Assembly (NCBI GenBank): GCA_024811115.1
Contig: JAKOGH010000827.1
Span: 1 to 33,622 of the forward strand
Direction of reading: 5' to 3'
Length of the DNA stretch: 33,622 bases
Origin: Terana coerulea
Taxonomy: Eukaryota > Basidiomycota > Agaricomycetes > Polyporales > Phanerochaetaceae
This document shows positions 9,928-18,601 of this stretch, piece after piece (positions within the stretch are counted from its first letter, which is position 1; each line of letters starts with the position of its first letter). A program made the position numbers and the translations under genes. Below the pieces are notes generated by a model. That model was not told the origin of the DNA. It worked only from the letters and a program-made list of their open reading frames with translations, and ran no database searches.

Positions 9928-11325
9928 TCAAAGCGGGGGTGTATCTTGCAGGATGGCGCCCATGCGCCCTGCGTCGTAGCGATCCCCCAGCTTGATATCC
10001 TCCGCAAGCCGGCGAATCTCAGCGACGTCCTCCGCGGAAAGGTTGACATTCACAGCACCCAGGTTCTCATCAAGATACTATGTGTGTCAAGCTCCGGTAA
10101 GCAAACGCTCAGTTTGGGAAATGCTACACGTACCTTAAGCTTCTTGGTACCAGGGATGGGGATGATGTCTTCGCCCTGCACGAGCAGCCATGAGAGCGCA
10201 ACTTGCCCCGGCGTCGCGTCGTACTTCCTGCCGATCGCGCTCACGGCATCGACGAGCGCGAGAATCCGCGGGAAGTTCTCCTTCGAGTACCTGCCAGGCA
10301 TGCCGTTAGCATATATACAAATATCGTCCTTGATTCTTGCCGTTTTTGGCCTTACCTAGGGATCGTCCGTCGGAAGTCCCCTGCCTCAAATTCGTCCGGT
10401 GATTTCTGCGGCACGTATCATCAGTTGCATGATCGTGAAAATAAAAGTGAGCCGTTCTAACAACGGCGGCGCACGTACGTATTGTCCAGTCAACAGGCCA
10501 CGCCCCAGGGGCGAGTACGCGACGACGGCGATGCCGAGCTCGCGCGCGGTGCGCAAGATGTCCAGCTCCGGGCCCTCGATGTCGAGCGTGAAGAGCGAGT
10601 ACTCGACCTGGATCGCCGCGATCGGGTGCACGGCGTGCGCGCGCCGGATCGTGGCTGCCGTGCACTCCGAGAGTCCGATGAAGCGTGTCTTGCCCGCTCG
10701 GACGAGCTCCGCCATCGCGCCGACGGTCTTCTCGATGGGGACGTTCGTGTCGGGGCGGTGGAGGTAGTACAGATCGACGTGGTCGACTGTGGGCACGTTA
10801 GCTGACGGCATGTATGGAGGAGAGGCTGCGACTCTGCGTGCTCACCTCCGAGACGGGCGAGCGACCGCTCCATGGCCGCCTTCACGTACTCGGGATCACC
10901 GTTCGACGGCCTGTCCGCCTTGAACGTGATACCAAACTTCGTCGCCAGGAAAATCTCGTCGCGCTTTCCGGTTTTCTTAAACCTGGAATTCCACGTTCAT
11001 TATCAGCGACGGCACATCTCGCAAAGACTCCAGACAAAATGCGTACCATTTGCCGATGAGGTCCTCAGAATCGGCGTACACGTCCGCCGTGTCCCAGTTG
11101 GTGCAGCCGCGCGCGTGCAGGTCGTCGAGGAACTGCAGCCCACGATGATCAGCGTGGCGACTAACAACGGAGCTGCGAAAAGCACACCTTAAGTCGCTCC
11201 TCATCTGAATCAACAGCCCCGTACGCGGCGGAGATGCCCATGGCACCATAGCCAATGGCGGTGACCTGGTCCCCGCCAATCTTGCGCGTTGCAGACTGCA
11301 GTGCTGAGCGGATTGCACTTGCCAT
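9928..11325 (-). CDS. Aldo/keto reductase 1
   Basis: Seven exons on the minus strand: 11325-11188, 11132-11047, 10982-10846, 10786-10479, 10405-10356, 10290-10134 and 10077-9928. All introns are GT-AG and 55-73 bp, and the frame is intact for 341 residues, the normal family length. It is an NADPH-dependent TIM-barrel oxidoreductase that reduces aldehydes or ketones, probably cytosolic. The catalytic tetrad is visible: Asp60 and Tyr65 in [12 protein letters not shown], Lys90 in FLATKFG and His130 in DLYYLHRPD. The C-terminal cofactor segment [20 protein letters not shown] is typical of the AKR13/YakC-like branch. A second copy lies 797 bp upstream on the same strand, with near-identical blocks ([34 protein letters not shown]). 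Substrate cannot be predicted. Confidence 0.93.
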
Positions 11326-11417
11326 TTCTATGCTGATATGCCTTCACTGGTGAAGAGATGTTTCGGAGGGTGTTTGGCATGCGGTGAGTCCTGGCGTCCT
11401 GTGCACTCCTTCACCGT

Positions 11418-11426
11418 TCTTTTATA
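11418..11426 (-). promoter_or_regulatory. TATA box of aldo/keto reductase 1
   Basis: On the minus strand GTATAAAAG lies about 93-100 bp before the ATG at 11325, the only strong TATA motif in this upstream region. Confidence 0.55.
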
Positions 11427-12121
11427 CCTCAACTCCCCTACGTCGATGCCCACGACCTCATCTCCAATTCCCGTCCACCACGGTGTCACCTAATACAATC
11501 TGTGTGTGCTGAAGCATTACGCGTACCGCCGCACTCACAAGCCGTCATCCGCCGCCCGCTTCTCTAGACTTCTCCACACCTCTCTGTACAATTGCGGGCA
11601 GCCAACGTCCGACATAGCGCGAATCCCGCGAAATCGGAAAATAAGCAGTGCGCAGTCAGAGAGGATACGTGTTCGTCGGACGTGCGTGGCAGAAGACAGG
11701 GCGCAGCGGTACTGGGCAGAGAGCAGAGCGCTACCTTATGCGGGTTTGATTTTGCCGACCTCCTTCCCGCTACAGGCACGCCACATAAGCGCGTGTATGC
11801 AAGATCCTGCAAGGACGGAGCGCGGCGTGCGGAGCCACAAAACTTCACGAACCTGATTCGGAGGGTCGCTTGAAACAGTGTACTTAGCAGGTGAGTGCAG
11901 GATTGTAGTACGTTTTGCAGGTCCGCCGTGCATCTTAGGGCAGTCGGTTGCCACGCGGTGGTCGTGAAACTCGCAGGAGAGGCGATACGCTTCACAGCCG
12001 GAGGAGGTTCAATCACCAGATGTGAGGACTTAAAAAATCGACGCTGGGATAGTTGGTATTCTTCGTCATTGTTGTAATGGTACACTTTACGAGATTGCGT
12101 TGTATATTTTCTGGAGATTGC
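11427..12121. other. Spacer between the two reductase genes
   Basis: It contains the promoter of reductase 1 and the 3' flank of reductase 2. Open frames here (for example 11564-12085 on the minus strand) show no family motif and no match to neighbouring genes, so none is called. Confidence 0.5.
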
Positions 12122-13483
12122 TCATAGCGGAGGCGTCTCCTGCATGACCTTCAGCATCCCAGGGCCGTCGTACCGATTACCCAAGTTCGCGTTCTCGCAC
12201 AGCTGACGGATCTCAGCCACATCGTCGTCAGAGAGCTTGAGGTCGAGGGAACCGAGGTTCTCTTCCAGATACTACACAGCACACACAACATATCAGATTA
12301 AAACACCCTGTATGTGCGCCGCGAGAGCTACCTGCTACGCACCTTGATCTTCCTCGTGCCAGGAATTGGAATGATGTCTTCTCCCTGTGCGAGCAGCCAC
12401 GCGAGGCCTACCTGCCCTGGCGTAGCATTGTACTTCTTGCCGATGGCCGCCACTTTGTCGACGACCTCGAGGACCTTGGGGAAGTTCTCTTTGGAGTATC
12501 GTGGCACGGTTCGCCGGAAGTCGCCTTCCTCGAAGTCGTCCGGAGATTTCTGTATGGACAAGCCACAGAGGCATGAATTTTCATTGAATTAGGCGCATAT
12601 ATGCGTGGACACGCACGTATTGGCCAGTCAGCAGGCCCCTGCCCAAGGGCGAATACGCGACGACGGCGATGCCGAGCTCGCGCGCGGTGCGCAGGATGTC
12701 GGTCTCGGGGCCCTCGATGTCGAGCGTGAAGAGCGAGTATTCGACTTGGATGGCCGTGATGGGGTGCACCGCGTGCGCGCGGCGGATGGTCGCGGCCGTG
12801 CACTCGGAGAGGCCCAGATAGCGGGCCTTGCCCTCCTTCACAAACTCGGCCATCGCACCAACGGTTTTCTCAATGGGAACGTTGGGATCCGGGCTGACAG
12901 TTAGATCATGAATTTCTAGTATTCTGCCAAATGGCTTGATGTACACTCACCGGTGAAGGTAATACAAATCCACGGAATCGACTACGACAAGTCAGGCCTA
13001 TTGCTGGCTTCTGAGGTGGCAGAACACGTACCTCCAAGGCGCCCCAACGACTTCTCCATGCATGCCTTCGCATATTCTGGCTCTCCATTGACTGGCCTCT
13101 TCGGATCGCCGGTGTTTCCGAACTTGGTGGCAAGGAAGATCTCGTTGCGCTTTCCGGTCTTCTTCAGCCTATAGCCTCGAGCTAAGATTGCCACGATCGC
13201 ACCGATGACAACTGCCACGCACCACTTCCCGATGAGGACCTCAGAGTCACCGTACACGTTGGCAGTGTCCCAGTTCGTGCAGCCCCACACGTAAAGTTCG
13301 TCCAAAAACTGCGGCAGAATGAGCTCGGCGGTGCAACTGCGGTGCGAGAACAGCGCACCTTCAGCCGTTCTTCGTCAGACTCGATGCTGCCGTAGAATGC
13401 GGAAATTCCCATTGCGCCATAGCCGATGGCGGTTACTTGGTCCGTGCCAATTGCGCGGGTCTTGGACGGGGTGTAGCAGGCAT
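12122..13483 (-). CDS. Aldo/keto reductase 2
   Basis: Seven minus-strand exons: 13483-13359, 13308-13223, 13168-13032, 12981-12951, 12893-12617, 12549-12343 and 12271-12122. The protein is about 337 residues and clearly a tandem duplicate of the gene at 9928. The tetrad is kept: Asp and Tyr in [12 protein letters not shown], Lys in LATKFG and His in DLYYLHRPD. The C-terminus [20 protein letters not shown] is also kept. Intron positions differ: this copy has an extra 57-bp intron inside the HRPD codons and lacks the intron at R-YSKENFP that copy 1 has. The start needs one added base: ATG at 13483 opens MPATP, then a C4 run (forward GGGG, 13468-13471) must be C5 to reach [17 protein letters not shown]. 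Otherwise translation would start at the internal GAMGIS methionine and lose the first barrel strand. A missed base is the simpler reading. Confidence 0.88.
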
Positions 13484-13562
13484 GATATGATTTTTGTCTG
13501 ATTGTTGAAGTTAGAGCGTGGTGGAAGGTTTAAGAAAGACAGAGTCCTCACCCAGTGCTCTG

Positions 13563-13570
13563 CTATTTAT
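13563..13570 (-). promoter_or_regulatory. TATA-like box of aldo/keto reductase 2
   Basis: Minus-strand ATAAATAG lies about 80 bp before the ATG at 13483, in a spacing like that of reductase 1. It supports 13483 as the real start despite the frame break after it. Confidence 0.5.
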
Positions 13571-13994
13571 GCATCTGGCGCTGCTGCTTACACATGTATC
13601 CAACATATCCGCGGCAGGCCTTGAGTGCAGGTGACTGCGTCATAGGGGTGGAACTGCTTTGCCGAAAGGTGATAGCACGGCATGTCCTTGCTAGAGCGTG
13701 GTATATAGCACTTGAGGTCAGGTATAACTTTTACATGATTTTTTTTCGTGTGTGAGAATGCTCGAAATGCTGAGATGTTCTGCCAGTGTATGTAGAGGAA
13801 GGAACTAAGAGCCTTCAAGGACCTGGGAAGAACAGATTCAGAAAGGACGCCGGCCAGTAAGATAGAGTTTTGATCAAACCGATTTGGATCCGGAGCCCGG
13901 GATGTCCGAGTCTGATTTTGATCCGTCATCGCTCATGCACCCGCTGCCTGGCGCTCCGAGTATTGCTCGACGCTCGATTATTCCACTCAATAAG

Positions 13995-14105
13995 CAGTCT
14001 CCTTCCCAGCACTCCCTTTGAGTAGGAGGAAGGGCGTGAGAAGTTCTTGGCCCATTCGGGCCTCTCTCGCCGTTCCTCAACTCTGTAGGGAGGCTGGCGC
14101 CATAT
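13995..14105 (+). repeat. Left terminal inverted repeat of the Mutator-like element
   Basis: A 111-bp arm that is the reverse complement of 14555-14665 except at two positions in the stretch CGTTCCTCAACTCTG (CGCTCCTCTACTCTG in the partner). The inner limit is sharp, at CCATAT. Confidence 0.9.
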
Positions 14106-14554
14106 ATTAGCGCCAGATTATGTCATCCCGGATTCACGTCCGGTCTCGCCGTGACTGGCAGAGGTTCTGCTCTCTGTTTGCTTGACCTTCACGTATACAC
14201 CACCACAAAGCTTGTAGATAGATACCAAAAATGCTTATATATACCTCTTGCACACTTTTCTTTAGCTCAGTGAAAGTGACAGTTGCATGCAGTGACTCGG
14301 AGCATTGGTATAGACAAAGAATCACAAGCGGGGAGGAAATAAATATGTTACTAGCAATTAACTGTGTTCAAAATCTTGCTAGCATCACAAGCATACATGT
14401 TTAAATGTATTAATGGCATTGGGAAGGCTAGACTATGCTGAGTATTACTCAAATCTTGCACAATGCACCAGGACGTGCAGCCGCCGCGCCGGAGCACCTT
14501 CCCCATTTGGCCTTCCCGCGCGACCGAAACCGGCCGTCTCATGTAGACGCTCAC

Positions 14555-14665
14555 ATATGGCGCCAGCCTCCCTACAGAGTAGAGGAGCGGCGAGAGAGGC
14601 CCGAATGGGCCAAGAACTTCTCACGCCCTTCCTCCTACTCAAAGGGAGTGCTGGGAAGGAGACTG
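14555..14665 (-). repeat. Right terminal inverted repeat of the Mutator-like element
   Basis: The partner of 13995-14105. It ends at GGAGACTG immediately before the second CTCAATAAG. Confidence 0.9.
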
Positions 14666-14674
14666 CTCAATAAG

Positions 14675-15468
14675 AGCTTATAACAGTCACCTTGGAGTCA
14701 TCACTGTTTTGCGTATAATGTGCTGTGAGCAAGCTGTAGATCGGAAGTTATGAAGCTCATAGATACTTGATCAATACTAATCTGATAAACTTAGTAGCAT
14801 TGCCCCCGGCACTTGGCGTGCTATTATTAATACATCTGGGGTCTTGACAATGAGTTTCGACGCAGTACGTAGTAGTAGCAAGCTATAGCATCTTCATACA
14901 GAGTGACACCCTGATCCTCAAAAGCACTGGGAGCTCTGAAAGAAGACTAATAAAATGCACAGCTACGTTGTTGTCGACAGCTCAGGCAATACTATGCCTA
15001 ACCTTTACAGCAATATTAATCGCATGCGGTACTAGTAGGCTGTACACGAAGTCGAGGTCGGACATACATTCAGTCATAACTCCGATACCACCTCCAAGCC
15101 AACCCCGTATGGCCAACTCGATGTGGCAAATACACCGTGTCAATAACCTGTGTACACCCGTGTGTAACTCAGGTGGCAGTGGCCGGACAGTACGCCCTAT
15201 TCTTCCTAAAGAGGGAACATCCCGGCCACGCACTAGAGCCCTTGTCGAGTAGCTATCAGTATTCATATGTGACTTCATCAGTAGAATTTAGCAGCACCAA
15301 CAATAGTTGCGACACTATAACAGCTGTCTTTGTTCTCGCCGGCGCCCAGGTCGAGCCACCGCCGTGGATTCACCGAACAAGGTTCGAGAACACCCTGTAC
15401 AAGAGGCCTTCACTGGGTTCTATTCATCCGGAAGAATGGCCACCTAGAAGCTGTGCCGGAATTCGACG
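14675..15468. other. AT-rich spacer, no gene seen
   Basis: About 800 bp between the transposon and the first SRPBCC gene. Short frames only, with no recognised motif. The end of the region is the promoter of the next gene. Confidence 0.5.
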
Positions 15469-15476
15469 TATATAAG
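15469..15476 (+). promoter_or_regulatory. TATA box of SRPBCC gene 1
   Basis: TATATAAG lies 61 bp before the ATG at 15537 and supports that start over any upstream one in the same open frame. Confidence 0.65.
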
Positions 15477-15536
15477 CAGGGAACCGGAAGCGGACCTGGG
15501 TTCACACCGGACGCCCCTCACCTCGCCACCACGACG

Positions 15537-16248
15537 ATGAAGACCACAACGATCAGGTTCAAACCGAAAGGCAAGACGCACAAAGAGGCGTATGTCCTTG
15601 AGGAACATGTCAAGCCCACACTGCGGACACCAACGGTGTCGAGCATCCCAGTCAAGATATCAGCCCCACCAGAGCTTGTCTGGGAGGTCATCACTGGAAC
15701 AGAGCAGTTTGAATTGTGAGTCGTCTTTTACTACAGCAAAGTGCGGGTGCTTAACAGCTCGATGGCTAGATCTCCGTATATGTGAGTACCCAAACACCCT
15801 GAGTTAGTTATGCACCACTCACCACCGAGAAAGACGGGCGCAGGCGGTGGTGGATTGCCGCAGCCACCGTGACCACAACGACATGTCCAAACGCCCTCTC
15901 CATCGTGTATGGAAAGAGAGGCTAGATGGCCATGCTACACCACCTCCAGCATCTTTCAAAGGCAAAGAGAAAGAGTTCACCAAAGAGACGCACGAGATGA
16001 CATTTCCAATGTCAAAGGACGAGCGAACGAATCCAAGAGGCGTGAAAGGCTATGCGATGGCACACCACAAGCTCACAGTGATACCGGAGGCCGACGGACA
16101 GGACCGCACACTGTACCAGGTCACTGAGGAGTTCTACGCCACGGAAGACTGCTGGGGCGGATGCTTGAATCCAGCAACATGCGAAAAGAGCGCACGCTGG
16201 CTAGCGGACGACATTAAATTGATATCTGAGCGGCTCGCCCGCCAGTGA
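15537..16248 (+). CDS. SRPBCC (START/cyclase-fold) family protein 1
   Basis: Three exons: 15537-15715, a 12-nt microexon 15770-15781 and 15864-16248; introns are 54 and 82 bp. The spliced frame is intact at 191 residues. The N-terminal strand and helix read SSIPVKISAPPELVWEVITG, matching VSATSLIDAPVQKVWEVL of the minus-strand paralog; this is the start of the SRPBCC helix-grip fold, which binds hydrophobic ligands. The C-terminal half ends with YQVTEEFYATEDCWGGC and SARWLADDIKLI, matching gene 2. The usual Trp-Asp/Asn-x-Phe motif spanning the microexon is changed to Leu-Ser-Pro-Tyr. The microexon was found by aligning its phase and length with the other two copies. The ligand or reaction is unknown; it may be a lipid or polyketide carrier. 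Confidence 0.75.
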
Positions 16249-16586
16249 TTGGATATCACTTCACATCCTACAGATACCAAAGACACAATATTATTACTAG
16301 ATATCTATAGAAGTATTTAGTTAATTGGCAGGCGTCAGATTGTGTGCAATGCACGGACCTTACTATATGCTAGCAGAGATGACCGTCCGCTCACAGCGCA
16401 TCCTTACCTGATCGCCGCCGGGATACTAGGATTCGGGGCAGTTTTCATTGCGGACAGCGCTCCGAGTGAATGGCACCGATGGCACATAGCGTGTCGGACA
16501 AAGGGTCGCGCGAGATCTGGAAAGGGTCACCGTGGTCAATCATCAGAGAAACAAATAGGGCCCCGAAACCTGTGGTTGATCGCGAC

Positions 16587-16593
16587 ATATAAG
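16587..16593 (+). promoter_or_regulatory. TATA box of SRPBCC gene 2
   Basis: ATATAAG lies about 90 bp before the ATG at 16681. An in-frame ATG at 16594 sits directly on this box and is therefore unlikely to be the start. Confidence 0.5.
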
Positions 16594-16680
16594 ATGGTCT
16601 CGGAAGCTCGAAATGAGCTGTCACTCGCTTTCTCCACCTCACCACTGCATCCCTCTGCAGCATCCAACGAAGCCGCCAAG

Positions 16681-17364
16681 ATGTCGAGCAAGGGAGGACT
16701 TCGAGAATACGCCCCCAAGCAGCCCGACCTCAGGTTCCGTGCCACGACCATTCCGCTCGTGATCAATGCACCGCACAGACTGGTCTGGGAAATCATAGAA
16801 AGGATGCCGGCTGCTGAATGGTAAGCATACCATACACCCGGCATGATTGCTGTACATGACTCGCCGGACGGCTGACACTGGTATCACAGGGATCCATTCG
16901 CGTAAGCACAGGGTTTTCTTGGACATATAGATACGATACTCACGTCTACTAAGGCGTATCCAGTCCGTGTGGCAGAAGCAAGGGGGCTTGCGACGGCCCC
17001 GCCACAGGACGAGAAAGCTGTGGACATTCCACCTCCCACCATCACTTATGCCAAGTGGAATTCCAATGTGGCGCTCCGTGAGGTTGTAGCGTATAAACCT
17101 CAACTTGAGTCGGACCCGAGGGGCTTCGCCAAGTCGATGCATCGCTTGATCCCATGTCCTGAATGGGACGAGCCGGGGTGCACCAGGTATAACATCGTTG
17201 AGGAGTTCTTCGCGGAGGACGAAAGCTGGGAGCCTGGTTTTAGTCCAGGGATCATGGAAAGAAGTGCAAGAGAGTTGGCGAAGGAGATTAAGTTGAAGTG
17301 CGAAAAAGAAGCAGAGATGCGGCGTGCTAATGGGGAGTTCCCAATAGTCCGTGCTTCGTGGTGA
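16681..17364 (+). CDS. SRPBCC (START/cyclase-fold) family protein 2
   Basis: Exon 1 is 16681-16820, the 12-nt microexon is 16890-16901 (completing Trp-Asp-Pro-Phe) and the last exon ends at 17364. The product is about 177 residues. The N-terminus TTIPLVINAPHRLVWEIIER and the C-terminus YNIVEEFFAEDESWEPG with SARELAKEIKLK match gene 1, and the two lie in tandem 432 bp apart. The second intron is uncertain. The only acceptor that keeps the frame is an AAG at 16980-16982, giving FAGLATAPPQDEK. The better-looking open stretch AYPVRVAEARGLATAPP would begin at 16954 and needs one more base. So this gene may carry a small frame error or use the unusual acceptor. A long antisense frame over this gene is a shadow. 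Ligand unknown. Confidence 0.65.
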
Positions 17365-17567
17365 TGGAAGGCAATAATGTACACCGGCGTCGTCCGGTGA
17401 ATCCGAGACATGGATGCAGCGATATTCGTGCACTTGAGCCACCTTCCTTGTATCTCTCGACGCCAGGAAAATGCATCAAGGGTGCAAGACTATTGCGCAT
17501 TACACAAGTAGGGTATCATCCAAGTCCAACAAATCAAGGGTATTCCAACTACAATCCGTTAGCCTGC

Positions 17568-18227
17568 TTACAATTGAGCCAGCGTAAGACTCTCCGTGCG
17601 AGTCTTCAACCCATCTGCCATTGCCTGGAATCCCTTCTTGAGCCCACTACCGACGAACCACTTGACAAGGTACGCCGCGGGCCCGTCGAAGACCTCGATC
17701 GTCTCGTACTGAGTCTTCCCATCCACGACGATCAGCCACTGCCACCGTTCCGTCCGGAGCAGCCACTGAGGCAGGCGGTTCTTCCATACGGCGCGGTAGT
17801 TCTCGGCGTCGACGACCGTCACGACGAGACGGGTCGTCGCCGGAAATCGCTTGGACTGCATGGTCGGAGGAATGTGCGCGATGAGTGCCATGAAGGACCC
17901 TTCCATTGGGACCTCTTCAGGAAGAGGTTTGTCATGTGCGTCCACCACTGTTTGTGTTCGCCTGCATGCGAGTTAGCAAGGTGCGTGTGCGCGTAACCAC
18001 AGAGGCTAACTCTAGGTACTCACACGAATGCGTTCCTACCCGACGAAAGTGTTTAGCCTATAATTCGTAGCTTAGTTATACACACACCGCATCTTGACAT
18101 ACCATTCATGGTAGGACCCAAAGTCCATCAAGACTTCCCAGACCTTCTGTACCGGGGCGTCGATAAGTGAAGTCGCGCTCACGGCGAACGCAGCATCGGC
18201 AGCCCGAGGAGGAATTGTATTTGACAT
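17568..18227 (-). CDS. SRPBCC (polyketide cyclase/START-like) protein 3
   Basis: Minus-strand exons 18227-18103, a 12-nt microexon 18035-18024 and 17961-17568; introns are 67 and 62 bp. The frame is intact at 176 residues. The fold runs through VSATSLIDAPVQKVWEVLMD, FGSYHEWNAFV (the Trp-Asn-x-Phe motif built by the microexon), TRLVVTVVDAENYRAVWK, TERWQWLIVVDGKTQYETIE and a long C-terminal helix FVGSGLKKGFQAMADGLKTR. This pattern is the one I associate with fungal members of the COQ10/START-like SRPBCC group, and it is more canonical than genes 1 and 2. It points toward gene 2 tail to tail, 203 bp away. Such proteins bind hydrophobic small molecules in a closed cavity; the ligand cannot be inferred. 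Confidence 0.85.
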
Positions 18228-18601
18228 GCAGGGCTCCGAGTTTTGCGACACTTCAGACTGAGGAAACGAGCGAGGCTCGTCGCGTACACTGTAACGATGA
18301 AGACGTTGCCTGCGGTGGTAGCAAGAGAACAAGCAACGTATTACACAAGCGCCTATCCCTTCGGTAGGAATCCAGGCTCATGGTATTGGAAGGAAACAGC
18401 GCCGCAGTTCGAACGCAAACAGTCGAATTTCTGTGCATGAGCATGTATTGCAGCTAAAAATACATTGCATGATTGCATTAGAATTACGGCCCCTAAACTA
18501 AGAGACGAAAAAGTCAAAATAATAACTAGTAACTCAGAAGCAATCAACCGCTTGGTCCTAGTCCTCGCCAAGCAACGGGAGCTGTGTCTCCGTTCCCTGC
18601 G
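18228..18601. other. Spacer between SRPBCC gene 3 and the BAG gene
   Basis: A 374-bp stretch that must hold the promoter of SRPBCC gene 3 and the 3' end of the BAG gene, both on the minus strand. No gene is seen. Confidence 0.5.

Larger units (their letters stand above)
13995..14665. mobile_element. Non-autonomous TIR transposon, Mutator-like
   Basis: A 671-bp element with 111-bp terminal inverted repeats (13995-14105 and 14555-14665), which I aligned base by base with two mismatches. It is flanked by a perfect 9-bp direct repeat CTCAATAAG (13986-13994 and 14666-14674), which I read as the target-site duplication. The ends read CAGTCTCCTTCCC. By established knowledge, long inverted ends with a 9-bp duplication are the hallmark of Mutator-like elements; hAT elements give 8 bp. 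The 449-bp interior is AT-richer and holds no coding frame, so movement would need a transposase from elsewhere. The near-identical arms suggest recent insertion between reductase 2 and the SRPBCC cluster. Confidence 0.85.

Noticed and set aside
16639..17442. 267-codon minus-strand frame
   Set aside because: Antisense to SRPBCC gene 2, whose splicing, phase and paralog match are clear; it is a shadow.
9928..18227. A secondary-metabolite gene cluster (two reductases plus three cyclase-like proteins)
   Set aside because: No polyketide, peptide or terpene synthase, P450, transporter or cluster regulator lies in the window, so proximity alone does not support it.
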